From Limnoglobus roseus (GTDB taxonomy: Bacteria > Planctomycetota > Planctomycetia > Gemmatales > Gemmataceae): a stretch of DNA of 64,000 nucleotides. The position numbers and the translations under genes were made by a program. The stretch is from assembly GCF_008254045.1 (NCBI RefSeq), contig NZ_CP042425.1, forward strand, positions 6,994,163 through 7,058,162, read 5' to 3'. Positions 15,446 to 24,550 of this stretch are shown piece by piece; the first letter of the stretch is position 1; every line of letters starts with the position of its first letter. The notes below the pieces were generated by a model. The model was not told where the DNA came from, searched no databases, and saw only the letters and a list, made by a program, of their open reading frames with translations.

Positions 15446-16731
15446 CACGGATTCTCCGGGAGAAGTTCGGGAGTGGGCGTACCGTCCGCGGGCTGCGGCA
15501 CCTTCGGCTCGTGGAAAAAGACGATGAAAACGATCGTCGCCACCGTACACCCGACCACGGGGACCAGCCACACAGCCGGCCAATCCGTCGTCGGGCCGTG
15601 CGTGTGCGCGTCCTTGACCCAGCCACCCAGGAAGAAGCCGAGCAAGGTGCCCGGCCCGCCGGCCACGAACGTGAGCAGGGCTTGCGCACCGGCCCGCAAG
15701 TGAGGCGGCGCTTCCTTGTCGATATAGAGCGCCGCGACGATGGAGAAGAACGTGTAGCTGACGCCGTGCATCGGAATCGCCACGGCCGTGATCGCCGGGA
15801 TGTTACCTCCCATCAGCACCGAGTTGCGCAGCACCCAGGCCAATAGCCCGACGATCATCGTTGTCTTCAAGCCGAATCGGACCACCATGAACGACAGCGA
15901 GGCCATGCAGCCCATCTCGACGAACTGCGCGAGGCTCAACTTCGCCACCGGGTTGGCCATGCCGAGGTCGAGGAGGTACGGCGTCGCGAAGACGGTATAG
16001 AACTGCTGCATCATCTGGATCAGGAAGGCGACGGCCGCGAAGACGATGAACGACGGGTCACGGAACAGTTTCATCGCGGGCAGGCCCATGACTTCCGGGA
16101 TCGGCCGGCCCCTCCCCTTCGGCGGCGTGTGCGGCAGTTTCCAGGCGAGAAGCCCCAAGATCACGTGGCACGCGGCCGACACGGCGAACAGGTCTTCCGA
16201 TTGCAGCCGGAAGAACCGCTCGACGACGTTACTCGACACGATCCACCCGAGGGTGCCCATCGAGCGGACCGGGCCGAAGCTCTTTTGTGGGTTCGCCAGT
16301 GTCCGCATCGCCATCGAGTTCCCGACCGTGATCGCGAAGACGGACGCGATCGAGTACCCCAACAGGGCGAAGAACAAGTACAGGCACGCGACCGGCGGAT
16401 TGGCGTTCTCGCCGGCGAAGGACTTGGCCACCTGCCCGATGCCGACCATGCTCCCGGCCATGAACAGGTGCATCGTGCCGACGAGCTTTTCCGATGCGAA
16501 GAAGCGGTCCGCTAGGAGGCCGGTGATGAACGGCGCGACCAAGCCGCCAATGGCTTGCGTGGCGTACAGGAACGCCGTCTGTTGCGAGCTGAACCCCAGC
16601 CCGCCCTGCCCCGCCGGTTGCACGAGCCAACTCGACAGCGTAACGATCCACGCGCCGAGGGCGGCGTACTGCAAGAACATCATCCCCGCGAGCCGAAACG
16701 GCACGCCGGCCGGCCTTCCCTGGTCATTCAC
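15445..16731 (-). CDS. MFS transporter, nucleoside-permease-like (428 aa)
   Basis: Twelve hydrophobic segments are visible. The N-terminal signature MMFLQYAALGAWIVTLSSWL followed by QAIGGLVAPFITGLLADRFF matches the NupG/XapB-type nucleoside:proton symporter branch of the major facilitator superfamily. It acts in the inner membrane. Its start overlaps the phosphatase gene by 8 nt and its stop overlaps the reductase start by 1 nt. The true substrate is not shown by the sequence. The neighbours (reductase and aldolase) argue for a small organic acid or sugar derivative as an alternative to nucleosides. Confidence 0.8.
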   Translation of the reverse strand: MNDQGRPAGVPFRLAGMMFLQYAALGAWIVTLSSWLVQPAGQGGLGFSSQQTAFLYATQAIGGLVAPFITGLLADRFFASEKLVGTMHLFMAGSMVGIGQVAKSFAGENANPPVACLYLFFALLGYSIASVFAITVGNSMAMRTLANPQKSFGPVRSMGTLGWIVSSNVVERFFRLQSEDLFAVSAACHVILGLLAWKLPHTPPKGRGRPIPEVMGLPAMKLFRDPSFIVFAAVAFLIQMMQQFYTVFATPYLLDLGMANPVAKLSLAQFVEMGCMASLSFMVVRFGLKTTMIVGLLAWVLRNSVLMGGNIPAITAVAIPMHGVSYTFFSIVAALYIDKEAPPHLRAGAQALLTFVAGGPGTLLGFFLGGWVKDAHTHGPTTDWPAVWLVPVVGCTVATIVFIVFFHEPKVPQPADGTPTPELLPENP

Positions 16732-17557
16732 TGAAGACGAACTCCGGTTGGCTCGACGGACTGGTCAGGATGCACGCCGTCAATGGCGGGTCGATCCCCC
16801 CGGACGTGTCGATTCGGATGCGTATCGGATTTACGTCCGGCTCATCAACCCGGACGTGACCGCTCACGATGACCCGCCCCGGAGCGGGTATGGTGTGCTT
16901 CGAGAGAGTCTTGTCCGCCCCCAGCCAGACGGGGTATTCGGGGTTGTAGTGCAGGTGCGTGCCGCTCCCGAGTTTCGGCGTCACGTACCCGTCCCACCGC
17001 TTCCGCCGCAGCAGTTCGAGTTGTACTTCGGCCGGCTCGTCCAAGTACGGCGACAGCCCGTTGTGAACGAACACGTGCCCATCGCTCTCGGCCACCCACG
17101 GCAACTCGGCCAGGAATTCCCGATGTTCGGCCGGCATCGCCCCCTTCAACAGTTCCAGGTTCGCTGTCCACCCGTTGCGACCAATGGGGAAGCCGGTGCC
17201 CAGGTAACTTTCGAAGGTACGGTAGTGGTCGTACCTGTCCCGATAGTGCTTCTGCCAGCGTTCTGACGGCGGTCCGTTCAACCCTGCGGCTCGTACCAAC
17301 GCCCAGTCGTGGTTGCCCGCCACGCACGTCGAGCCAGGCTTTTCGGCGAGCAGGTCCATCACCAATTGGACGGTTTCGCGGACGTTTGGACCGCGATCCA
17401 CGAGGTCGCCGAGGAAGGCGAGTTTGGCGTGAGGCCAGACCGGGTGCTGACGGAGTTTCGTGACCAGTTTCGTGAGCCAATCGCACCGGCCGTGCAGGTC
17501 GCCGACGGCGATGATGGGGTAGTCCAGGCGAGTCGGCAGGTTCACGGCTCTTTCCAT
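16724..17557 (-). CDS. PPP-family metallophosphatase (277 aa)
   Basis: Contains the full dinuclear-metal signature GDLHGR (about 19-24), GDLVDRG (about 50-56), GNHD (about 81-84) and a late SGHVRV. This places it with bacterial Ser/Thr protein phosphatases and diadenosine tetraphosphatase-like enzymes. No signal peptide, so cytoplasmic. It is the first gene of the four-gene minus-strand operon and diverges from the 159-aa gene with 35 nt between starts. The substrate could be phosphoprotein or ApnA. Confidence 0.8.
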   Translation of the reverse strand: MERAVNLPTRLDYPIIAVGDLHGRCDWLTKLVTKLRQHPVWPHAKLAFLGDLVDRGPNVRETVQLVMDLLAEKPGSTCVAGNHDWALVRAAGLNGPPSERWQKHYRDRYDHYRTFESYLGTGFPIGRNGWTANLELLKGAMPAEHREFLAELPWVAESDGHVFVHNGLSPYLDEPAEVQLELLRRKRWDGYVTPKLGSGTHLHYNPEYPVWLGADKTLSKHTIPAPGRVIVSGHVRVDEPDVNPIRIRIDTSGGIDPPLTACILTSPSSQPEFVFSE

Positions 17558-17592
17558 CCTCCGGGCTGCGGCTAGATTGCCGAGTACAACTT

Positions 17593-18072
17593 ATGAAGCC
17601 GCGACGACGGCGGGAAAGCGAGACACGTATGCTGGTCGATTTGTTCGGGCTGACGATGGAAACCCCCGGCGTCACGTTCTACCTGTGGTCGCCGTGGCGG
17701 TGCGCAGCCCTGGAGCACAAGCTATTCGAATCGGTCGTCAAGCTGCCGCACGCGAAGCTGGAGAAGGAACCCGACGAAGTCCGCCTCCACATCACCGAGA
17801 CGAAGTCGTGGAAGCAGGCTCTGCAAAACTTCTCCCGCGTCCTCAAGGGCTGGCAGGAAGAGGGCGTGGACGCGAACAACGAGAAGCGCGCCTGGCGGTG
17901 GCTCCTCGAAGGCGACGTGGACGCCAACGGCTACGACCACAAGGGGGAGAAGTCCGCGTTCTGGCTGTTCCTCCGCCTCTCGATGGACCGCGGCGGTCCC
18001 GTGGAAGAAGAGAAGGGCGAAGACCTAGACATGAACGGTTTCGGCGTCTGCGTCTGGGGGGCCGAGGAGTAA
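17593..18072 (+). CDS. Conserved-looking cytoplasmic protein, unknown (159 aa)
   Basis: ATG 17593 gives 159 aa; ATG 17629 would remove a basic 12-residue leader. Rich in Trp, Lys and Glu with an acidic C-terminus. No signal peptide, membrane segment or recognised motif. It is transcribed divergently from the phosphatase and convergently with the FG-GAP protein. The function is unknown. Confidence 0.6.
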   Translation: MKPRRRRESETRMLVDLFGLTMETPGVTFYLWSPWRCAALEHKLFESVVKLPHAKLEKEPDEVRLHITETKSWKQALQNFSRVLKGWQEEGVDANNEKRAWRWLLEGDVDANGYDHKGEKSAFWLFLRLSMDRGGPVEEEKGEDLDMNGFGVCVWGAEE

Positions 18073-18084
18073 GCCGATCACCAG

Positions 18085-19884
18085 TCATTTCGCCCCAATG
18101 TAGACGCCGCCGGTGAACGTCCGCTCGAACGGGAAGAACTCGACGAGCGGCTTGCTGTTTCGCCCGTCGAAGATGCGAACCGGGGCCGCCAACAAGTCCG
18201 GGCCGGGGGCACAGACGATGTCCAGCACGCCGTCCTCGTTCACGTCGTGGGCGGCCACGCGAATGCCGCCGCGGAAATTCGGCGGGTACGGGGCGACTTC
18301 GCCCAGTTTCCGCCCGCGGATGGGGTCGAAGACTCGCACCAAGCCGCTGCCGTTGATGTCGGGGCCGACGATCACATCCGCCCGGCCATTCTTCGTCAGG
18401 TCGGCAGTGGCAACCCACGACCCGACGGTGTGGTTGCGGTCGTAGGCCAGGAAGTCTGCGATCACTCGACTGTTACTTCCCGAGAAGATTTTGATTTGCG
18501 GCGGGTGCTGCGAACCAGGGGCGGTGACGATGTCCGGCAGGCCATCGCCGTCCACATCACCGAGCGCAACGCGAACACCGCCGCGATAGTTCTGGTCGTA
18601 GGCGAAGAAACTTGCCAGTTCCTTCCCGGTGTTGATGTCGAAGGCCCGCACGTGGGGACCGGCCCCGACATCCGCGCCAGTGACGACGATGCCGCGGCCC
18701 TGCCGCGTGCGGTCGGCGGCGGCGACGTGAATGCCGCCCGTCCAGGTGCGGTCGTAGGCCAGGAATTCGCTCATCAGGCCCATCGTCCGGCCGTCGAAAA
18801 CGCGCACGAGGGGCAGCAAGGGCACCTGACCCGGTGGCGTCGCCCCCGGTGTCGCGACGAGATCGGGGATGCCGTCGCCGTTCAGGTCGGCCACGGCCAC
18901 CCGAACGCCGCCGCGGAAGTTCGGATCGAAGGCGAAGAAATCGAACAGCGGTTGCCCACCCACTTGCGCGAAGACCGACACCCGCGGCCCGCCCCCTTCC
19001 CCCGCCCCGCACGCAAACAGGCCGCGCGAGAGCAACCCCCAACCCGGTTGGCCGGGCGGCGGCAGCGGGAGGATGCCGCCGCCCGGTTGCAGTTGTTCGC
19101 CGAGTTGCTGGAACAAACTGGCCACACGGCCGGTCTGGATGCGAATGCCCGGATCGGCCGCGAGTTGGGTCAGCGTCGGTGACAGAGCTTGCCATTGCTT
19201 CGCGGCGACCTGATAGGTCGTGACCGCCGCGGGAAGGCCGGTCCCGGCTTCCAGGCCACGTTGCAGTTGGTCGATGCGGAAGCCGAACGACCGCAGTTGG
19301 CGGTCCGCCGCGAGCGTGTACACCGCCCCGCCGAAGCGATCCTGAGCTAACTGACGGAGTTGACCGATCTGATCGTTCAGCATCGCGGCCGAACGGATGA
19401 TCTGCGGGACACTGGTCGCTCCCTCGGTAAAGCCGAGGGCCGCGTGCAACTGCTGGTCGGCGTACTGGGCCCGCGTGACCGCGTCCGCGAGGGCCGGGGC
19501 GTTGATCGCCAGTTGCTCGGCCCGCGCGATGAACGCATCGACCACGGCGTCCAATTGCTGATCGGCTTGAAACAAGCGAGCCTTGTCGGCCGTCACCGAC
19601 GCCAGCCGGCGGAGCACCTCGGCTTGCCGGACGGCCTGATCCGCGAGGCGGCTGAGTTCGACCTTCACCGGCAGACTTTCCCGCGTCCGCGACACTTCGG
19701 CCCGCACGCTGTTCAGGTCGGCGAGGAGTTGGTTCGCCGCGTGTTGGACCCGTGACTGGTAGAACTGCTCGGTCGAAATGCCGCCGAATCCGCCCCGCAA
19801 CGGCTGGGTGCTCAGGATCGGCGGTTGAGCCGAAGCCAGGGACGCCCCGAGGAGCGTGGCGACGATCGTAAGGGTTCGGGACAT
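18085..19884 (-). CDS. Secreted FG-GAP/VCBS repeat protein (599 aa)
   Basis: I chose ATG 19884 because it gives a signal peptide (MSRTLTIVATLLGASLASA) followed by mature protein; the longer frame adds promoter DNA. Residues 30-290 are helical and Gln-rich with coiled-coil character. Residues 320-599 hold at least four FG-GAP-type calcium-binding blade repeats, recognised by D-x-[ND]-x-D-G cores: VADLNGDGIPDLVATPG, LGDVDGDGLPDIVTAPG, TADLTKNGRADVIVG, HDVNEDGVLDIVCAPG. Probably an extracellular or cell-surface propeller. The ligand is unknown. Confidence 0.8.
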   Translation of the reverse strand: MSRTLTIVATLLGASLASAQPPILSTQPLRGGFGGISTEQFYQSRVQHAANQLLADLNSVRAEVSRTRESLPVKVELSRLADQAVRQAEVLRRLASVTADKARLFQADQQLDAVVDAFIARAEQLAINAPALADAVTRAQYADQQLHAALGFTEGATSVPQIIRSAAMLNDQIGQLRQLAQDRFGGAVYTLAADRQLRSFGFRIDQLQRGLEAGTGLPAAVTTYQVAAKQWQALSPTLTQLAADPGIRIQTGRVASLFQQLGEQLQPGGGILPLPPPGQPGWGLLSRGLFACGAGEGGGPRVSVFAQVGGQPLFDFFAFDPNFRGGVRVAVADLNGDGIPDLVATPGATPPGQVPLLPLVRVFDGRTMGLMSEFLAYDRTWTGGIHVAAADRTRQGRGIVVTGADVGAGPHVRAFDINTGKELASFFAYDQNYRGGVRVALGDVDGDGLPDIVTAPGSQHPPQIKIFSGSNSRVIADFLAYDRNHTVGSWVATADLTKNGRADVIVGPDINGSGLVRVFDPIRGRKLGEVAPYPPNFRGGIRVAAHDVNEDGVLDIVCAPGPDLLAAPVRIFDGRNSKPLVEFFPFERTFTGGVYIGAK

Positions 19885-19984
19885 GGCGGAGCCTCCGAGT
19901 TGTGCCGTCGATTGTAGCGAGCCGGCAGACGTTTCTGGGCCGCCGCCTACAATTCGCCGCACCCACTTCTCTCCGAGGCAACCC

Positions 19985-21016
19985 ATGAAGGCTCGTCAGG
20001 CGGTCATTCTCGAACCGTACAAGGTCGGCGTCCGCGAGGTCGAAATCCCCGATCCCGGCCCTAATCAAATCCTCGTCGCGGCCGAGTGCTCGGCGATCAG
20101 TGCCGGGACAGAACTCGCCGTCTACACCGGCTCGCACCAGTGGTTGAAAGACCCGAACATGCCGGACTGGAAGTTTCCGTTCCGCTCCGGGTACTCGGCG
20201 GCCGGGCGGGTGCTGAAGGTCGGCAAGGACTTCCCCGGCGGCTTCCAAGAAGGCGACCGCGTCAGTTTCCCCGGCAACCACGCCTCGGCGGAACTGTTCA
20301 CCGTCGGCCACGAGCGGTGCCGCATCTGGAAGATGCCGGACGACCTGACTTTCGAACGGGCGGCCGTGGCCTGCATCGCCCGCTACGGCCTCGGCGCGTC
20401 AATCCGAGCCGGCCTCACGCTCGGCCGGTCGGCCGCGGTCCTCGGCCTCGGCATCATCGGGCAGTTCGCCGTGCGCTGCCTGATGGCCGCGGGAGCGTCG
20501 CCGGTGGTCGGCATTGACGAAGTGCAAATGCGCCGCGACGCCGTGAAGGCCGCCGGCGTGGATTTCGTCATCGACCCGAAAGCCGGCGACGTGAAGCAGC
20601 AACTCGCGGCTTACCTCGGCACAAAGGGGGCCGAAATCATCGTGGACGCGACCGGCGTCCCGGCGGCCATCCCGACGGCGATGGGCTTGGCGTGCGACGC
20701 CGGGCAAGTGATTGTGGTCGGCAGCCCGCGCGGCATCGCGCAGAACGTGAATTTCTACGACGACCTGCACCGCCGGTACATCGAGGTGAGCGGGGCGCAC
20801 GGCAACATGCTGTTCGAGCCGGCCCACATCCGCCTGAACGGGGCGTGGGACATCAACAAGGCCCAGCACTGGCTGCTGCGGGTGTTGGCGAACGGCCGGC
20901 TGTCACTCGCCGGCTTGGTGCGTCACACGATCGTACCGGAACAACTCGGCGAGGCTTACGAGGGGTTGTTGAAGAACAAGGACGAGTACCTCGGCGTCAT
21001 CATGAAGTGGGTGTGA
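19985..21016 (+). CDS. MDR-family dehydrogenase, zinc-site poor (343 aa)
   Basis: A medium-chain alcohol dehydrogenase/threonine dehydrogenase-like oxidoreductase. It has a GroES-like N-terminal half (about 20-130, with FRSGYSAAGRVLKVGKD and GDRVSFPGNHA) and a Rossmann half with the dinucleotide motif GLGIIGQFAV (about 154-163). The classical catalytic zinc cysteine is present in CSAISAGTE but the structural zinc four-cysteine loop is missing. Such enzymes act on sugars or sugar-like polyols, or are zinc-independent reductases. Chosen start ATG 19985. A strong terminator follows. Confidence 0.8.
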   Translation: MKARQAVILEPYKVGVREVEIPDPGPNQILVAAECSAISAGTELAVYTGSHQWLKDPNMPDWKFPFRSGYSAAGRVLKVGKDFPGGFQEGDRVSFPGNHASAELFTVGHERCRIWKMPDDLTFERAAVACIARYGLGASIRAGLTLGRSAAVLGLGIIGQFAVRCLMAAGASPVVGIDEVQMRRDAVKAAGVDFVIDPKAGDVKQQLAAYLGTKGAEIIVDATGVPAAIPTAMGLACDAGQVIVVGSPRGIAQNVNFYDDLHRRYIEVSGAHGNMLFEPAHIRLNGAWDINKAQHWLLRVLANGRLSLAGLVRHTIVPEQLGEAYEGLLKNKDEYLGVIMKWV

Positions 21017-21025
21017 AACGAAGAA

Positions 21026-21054
21026 CCCACCCGTCGCCGCGACGGGTGGGCTTT
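21026..21054. terminator. Bidirectional terminator
   Basis: CCCACCCGTCG (21026-21036) and CGACGGGTGGG (21040-21050) form a perfect 11-bp stem with a CCG loop followed by CTTTC. It sits between two convergent genes, 55 nt apart. Confidence 0.75.
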
Positions 21055-21071
21055 CGGGCTTTGAGAATGCG

Positions 21072-22442
21072 TTACTTTTCGAAGATCGCGTCGCCGACCC
21101 CCTGGTTGAACTTCAGGTTCACGTAGCTGTACGACTCGATCAGTTCCCCCGTCGGCGAGCCGCTGACCGTCGGCTGGTCGTAGGCTTCAACGCGGATGGG
21201 CAACTTCGTTTCCTTGTCCACGTACACCACCGTGCGGTAGGCGTACCGCAGGGCGTGGGCGCGGTCGGTGAACACTTCGAACCGCATCACCTTCTTGCCC
21301 GCGTAGGTGTACTCGGCCACGCTCACCTGCACGGCGTTGCGGAGGCGGTTTTCCACGACGAGTTGTCGATCGAGCATGTCGATCATCGGCCCGATGCCGA
21401 ACTCGGTCGCCTGGTGCCGCGTGTGGGCCATCGCCCGCGAGTCGCTCAGATCGACGCTGAGGAAACCGCCCGGGCCGAAGCTACCGGCCGGCTTCATGCG
21501 GAGCTTGCCCGCGTTCCGGCCGGACACGTGAACGAGTTCTTCGCCGAGCATGGCACTCGGGCCGACGTAGCGGAGTGAGATGCTACTCGGCTTCATCTTC
21601 ACGCGAATCTCGGCCGTTTGTTCCGGGGTCAGCTTGCCACGAACGCGGTCCTGGTGGATGACGTGGCCGGAATAATCGCTGACCTTGCCGTAGGCCATCT
21701 TCGCCTCGGCGAGTGCCATCGTGTAAGCGGCGAAGCCTTCGACCGCCGGCTTGCCGATCTTCACCTCGGAACTGGGCTTCATCATCGTGCCGGACGCCGT
21801 CGTGACCATCGGCACGTCGGACTTCGGCGTCTCGGTCGATTCGATGACCGGGGGCGTGGCCGGGGCCATCGGGCCGGGCGACCCCATCGGCGGCAACTCG
21901 GGAGCCGCGGTCGGCATCGGCGACATCATCGGCAGCGGGGCCGGCGTGGATGGCGCAGGCGGGGTGACCACAGCGGGTGGCGCAACCGTCGCCGCAGGCG
22001 GTGCGGAAAGAAGTGGCGCTGCAACGGCCGGCGCAGGTGGCGGAACAGCCGCGGGAGTTGCGGGCACCACAGCCGGCGGAGCAACCGCAGGCGTTGCAGG
22101 AACCGGGGCCGGCGGAGCAACCGCAGGCGTTGCAGGAACCGGGGCCGTCGCGGACGGCGGCGGCACGGATGGCATCGCCGGCGCGGGTTCCGTCATCGGC
22201 GGCGGGACGATGGGAGTCGTGCCACTGGCCGGGATGAGTGGCGGGGCCGCGGGAGGCGGCGTCGGCGTTGCGGGCGGTGTCAGCGGCGGCAACCCTTCCG
22301 AGGCCGGCGGCACGACCGGCGTCGATCCCGGCAACGGCGGCAGAGCGCCGGGGTCCGGTGATTGGGCGAATGCGCCGAGCGCGACCGAACCGCTGATGAA
22401 AGCCGCGAGCCAAACGCGGCGTGTGAGATGGCGAACCGTCAT
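21072..22442 (-). CDS. DUF1571 outer-surface protein with Pro/Ala-rich region (456 aa)
   Basis: ATG 22442 gives a signal peptide (RRVWLAAFISGSVALGAFAQ). Residues 25-205 are low complexity (Pro, Ala, Val, Thr) and include a perfect 12-residue tandem repeat. Residues 230-456 match the planctomycete DUF1571 family: YSGHVIHQDRVRGKLTPEQ, SISLRYVGPSAMLGEELV and a C-terminal GELIESYSYVNLKFN. Related to lipoprotein carrier-like folds that handle hydrophobic ligands. The long disordered region suggests it crosses or spans the cell envelope. Confidence 0.75.
   Translation of the reverse strand: MTVRHLTRRVWLAAFISGSVALGAFAQSPDPGALPPLPGSTPVVPPASEGLPPLTPPATPTPPPAAPPLIPASGTTPIVPPPMTEPAPAMPSVPPPSATAPVPATPAVAPPAPVPATPAVAPPAVVPATPAAVPPPAPAVAAPLLSAPPAATVAPPAVVTPPAPSTPAPLPMMSPMPTAAPELPPMGSPGPMAPATPPVIESTETPKSDVPMVTTASGTMMKPSSEVKIGKPAVEGFAAYTMALAEAKMAYGKVSDYSGHVIHQDRVRGKLTPEQTAEIRVKMKPSSISLRYVGPSAMLGEELVHVSGRNAGKLRMKPAGSFGPGGFLSVDLSDSRAMAHTRHQATEFGIGPMIDMLDRQLVVENRLRNAVQVSVAEYTYAGKKVMRFEVFTDRAHALRYAYRTVVYVDKETKLPIRVEAYDQPTVSGSPTGELIESYSYVNLKFNQGVGDAIFEK
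22072..22143. repeat. Two perfect 36-bp tandem repeats
   Basis: Identical 36-base units at 22072-22107 and 22108-22143 encode PVPATPAVAPPA in the DUF1571 gene. Further degenerate copies lie on either side. Being in frame, changes in copy number alter only linker length. Confidence 0.85.
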
Positions 22443-22549
22443 GGCGTCCCCCTGCCGGAAACGGGTGCGATCAAAGTCCCGTGAGAGCAACGGCCATAGC
22501 CTCGCCCGCGGTCCTTGACTAGCCCAGTTTCCGGCCGGGGTTCGAGCGG

Positions 22550-23290
22550 CTACTTGATCTCGCGAATCTTCACGTTGCGGAACGCCACCGGGCCGTGGTC
22601 GGACTGGAGCATGAAGGGGCCGGTCGCGACTTCCTTCTTCTTCCAGTTGCTCCCCGTCGGCGTTTCGAGTTCCACGTTCTCGTGGATGAGTTGGCCGTTC
22701 AGCGTCGCCTTCACGACCTTCGCCTTGGTCATCCGCTCGCCCTTGTCGTTCAGCCGCGGCGAGGTGAAGGTCACCTCAAGGGTCTGCCACTCGCCGGCCG
22801 GCTTAGCGGCGTTCACCTTCGGTCCGATGCCCTTGTCGATGTGGTGGTAAGCCGGCTTGTCCTCGGCCCGCGGGTAGATGCCCCCGCAGAAGTCGCCGGT
22901 GAGTTCGCCCTTCTTCGCGGCCGTGTCGAGGATCTGAATCTCGTAGACGGCGTGGAACTTGACCCCGGCGTTGGAACCCTTGCCGATCAAGAACTCGACG
23001 TGCACTTCCACGTCCTTGTAGTCCTGCTTGGTAATCAGGTCCGGCAGGCGGCCCTTGTCGCCGTTCACCCACACGTCACCCTTACCACTCGGCTTCAATT
23101 TCTTGCCGTTCTCGGCGTCGAGCACCACGCCTTCGGCAAAAACCCAGCCGGCGTCCACTTTCTTCCAGGGCGTGTCGGGACCGCTTTTCAGCAACTCCGT
23201 CCACCCGTCGGCCGGGGTGGCCTTCGGCGGTTCGGCGGCGAGAATCGGGAAACTCGTGCAAAGAAGTACCAGCAAGACGAGGGATCGCAT
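22550..23290 (-). CDS. Secreted 3-keto-disaccharide hydrolase domain protein (DUF1080, 246 aa)
   Basis: Signal peptide (MRSLVLLVLLCTSFPILAAE) and one concanavalin-like beta-jellyroll of the DUF1080 / 3-keto-disaccharide hydrolase type. Typical strands are WTELLKSG, YKDVEVHVEFLIGKGSNAGV, EIQILDT, GEWQTLEVTFTSPR and a final HGPVAFRNVKIREIK. Normal length. Family members hydrolyse 3-keto-glycosides or simply bind carbohydrate; the sequence does not tell which. Probably periplasmic. Confidence 0.8.
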   Translation of the reverse strand: MRSLVLLVLLCTSFPILAAEPPKATPADGWTELLKSGPDTPWKKVDAGWVFAEGVVLDAENGKKLKPSGKGDVWVNGDKGRLPDLITKQDYKDVEVHVEFLIGKGSNAGVKFHAVYEIQILDTAAKKGELTGDFCGGIYPRAEDKPAYHHIDKGIGPKVNAAKPAGEWQTLEVTFTSPRLNDKGERMTKAKVVKATLNGQLIHENVELETPTGSNWKKKEVATGPFMLQSDHGPVAFRNVKIREIK

Positions 23291-23399
23291 GTCGGCTCCA
23301 AGAATCGGGAAGAGGGTTTCCGGCGGAAGTTCGTCATATTATGATCGTTCACCCCGCGGAAAACCAGAACCAGTTTCCCCTTTCCCACCGGAGCCTCTA

Positions 23400-24548
23400 A
23401 TGACTATCGACCGCCGCGTCTTCCTCCTCGGCACGACCGCCCTGGCCGCGTCCACGGCATTCGCACCCGCTGCCGATGCCGGCCCGATCTGGGCGTTCTT
23501 CGGGACATACACGGGCAAGGAGAGCAAGGGCATCTACGCGAGCACGTTCGATCCGAAGACCGGCACGCTCGGCGAACCGGTGCTGGCCGCGGAAGTCGGC
23601 AGCCCGTCGTTCCTGGCCGTCCACCCGACGAACAAGTACCTGTACGCCGTCGGCGAAGGTGCGGTGAAGGGCAACAAGGGCGGCGGCGTGTACGCCTTCG
23701 CCATCGACGCGGCGACCGGCAAGCTGACGAAACTGAACGAGGGTGACAGTGTCGGGGCGGGGCCCTGTCAGGTGAGCATCGACCCCAGCGGCAAAATGCT
23801 CTTTATCGCGAACTACGGCGGCGGCAGTTCGACCGTCTTCGCCGTCAACGCCGACGGCAAGCTCGGGAAGCAACTCGCCTTCAACCAGTACGCCGGCACC
23901 AGCGTGGACAAGGGCCGGCAGGAAGCCCCCCACACGCATTGCACGGTCTTCGACAAGGCCGGCCAACACTGCTTCGTCGTCGACCTCGGCCTCGACACCG
24001 TGATGGTCTACGCCGTGGACCCGACCGCCGGCACACTGTCCGACAAGCCGCAATTGATCACCATGCCGAAGGGCACCGGACCACGGCACATCGCCCTGAA
24101 CAAGGACAATACCATCGCCTACGTCAACGGCGAACTCAACATGACCGCCAACGTGGTCAAACTCGACATCGCGGCCGGCAAGTTCGAAGTGGTGCAATCG
24201 CTCTCGACCGTGCCGGAAGGCAAACCGATGAAAGGGTACAGCACGGCCGAGACGAAGCTTCACCCGAATGGTAAGTTCGTCTACGTCTCGAACCGCGGCC
24301 AGAACAGCGTTGCCGCCTTCGCAGTCGAAGCTGACGGCAAACTGAAGGCGATCGGCCACATCACCGGCGACATCAAGACGCCGCGGAACTTCAACATTGA
24401 CCCGAGCGGCAAGTGGATGCTGATCGCGAACCAGGACGGCAACAGCGTGCAGGTGTACGCACTCGATGAGTCGGGGTTGGCGAAACCAACCGCGAGCAAG
24501 GTGAAGGTTGGCAGCCCAGTGTGCGTGAAGTTCGTGCCGGCGGGGTGA
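23400..24548 (+). CDS. Lactonase-family seven-bladed propeller (382 aa)
   Basis: Related to 6-phosphogluconolactonase of the YbhE/Pgl type, which hydrolyses sugar lactones. ATG 23400 starts a twin-arginine-like signal (MTIDRRVFLLGTTALAAST), so export is likely. Blade motifs include FLAVHPTNKYLYAVGE, VSIDPSGKMLFIANYGGG, PHTHCTVFDKAG, GTGPRHIALNKDN, KLHPNGKFVYVSNRGQNSV and FNIDPSGKWMLIANQDGNSV. Export makes a role on extracellular lactones more likely than a role in the pentose phosphate pathway. Confidence 0.8.
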   Translation: MTIDRRVFLLGTTALAASTAFAPAADAGPIWAFFGTYTGKESKGIYASTFDPKTGTLGEPVLAAEVGSPSFLAVHPTNKYLYAVGEGAVKGNKGGGVYAFAIDAATGKLTKLNEGDSVGAGPCQVSIDPSGKMLFIANYGGGSSTVFAVNADGKLGKQLAFNQYAGTSVDKGRQEAPHTHCTVFDKAGQHCFVVDLGLDTVMVYAVDPTAGTLSDKPQLITMPKGTGPRHIALNKDNTIAYVNGELNMTANVVKLDIAAGKFEVVQSLSTVPEGKPMKGYSTAETKLHPNGKFVYVSNRGQNSVAAFAVEADGKLKAIGHITGDIKTPRNFNIDPSGKWMLIANQDGNSVQVYALDESGLAKPTASKVKVGSPVCVKFVPAG

Positions 24549-24550
24549 GA

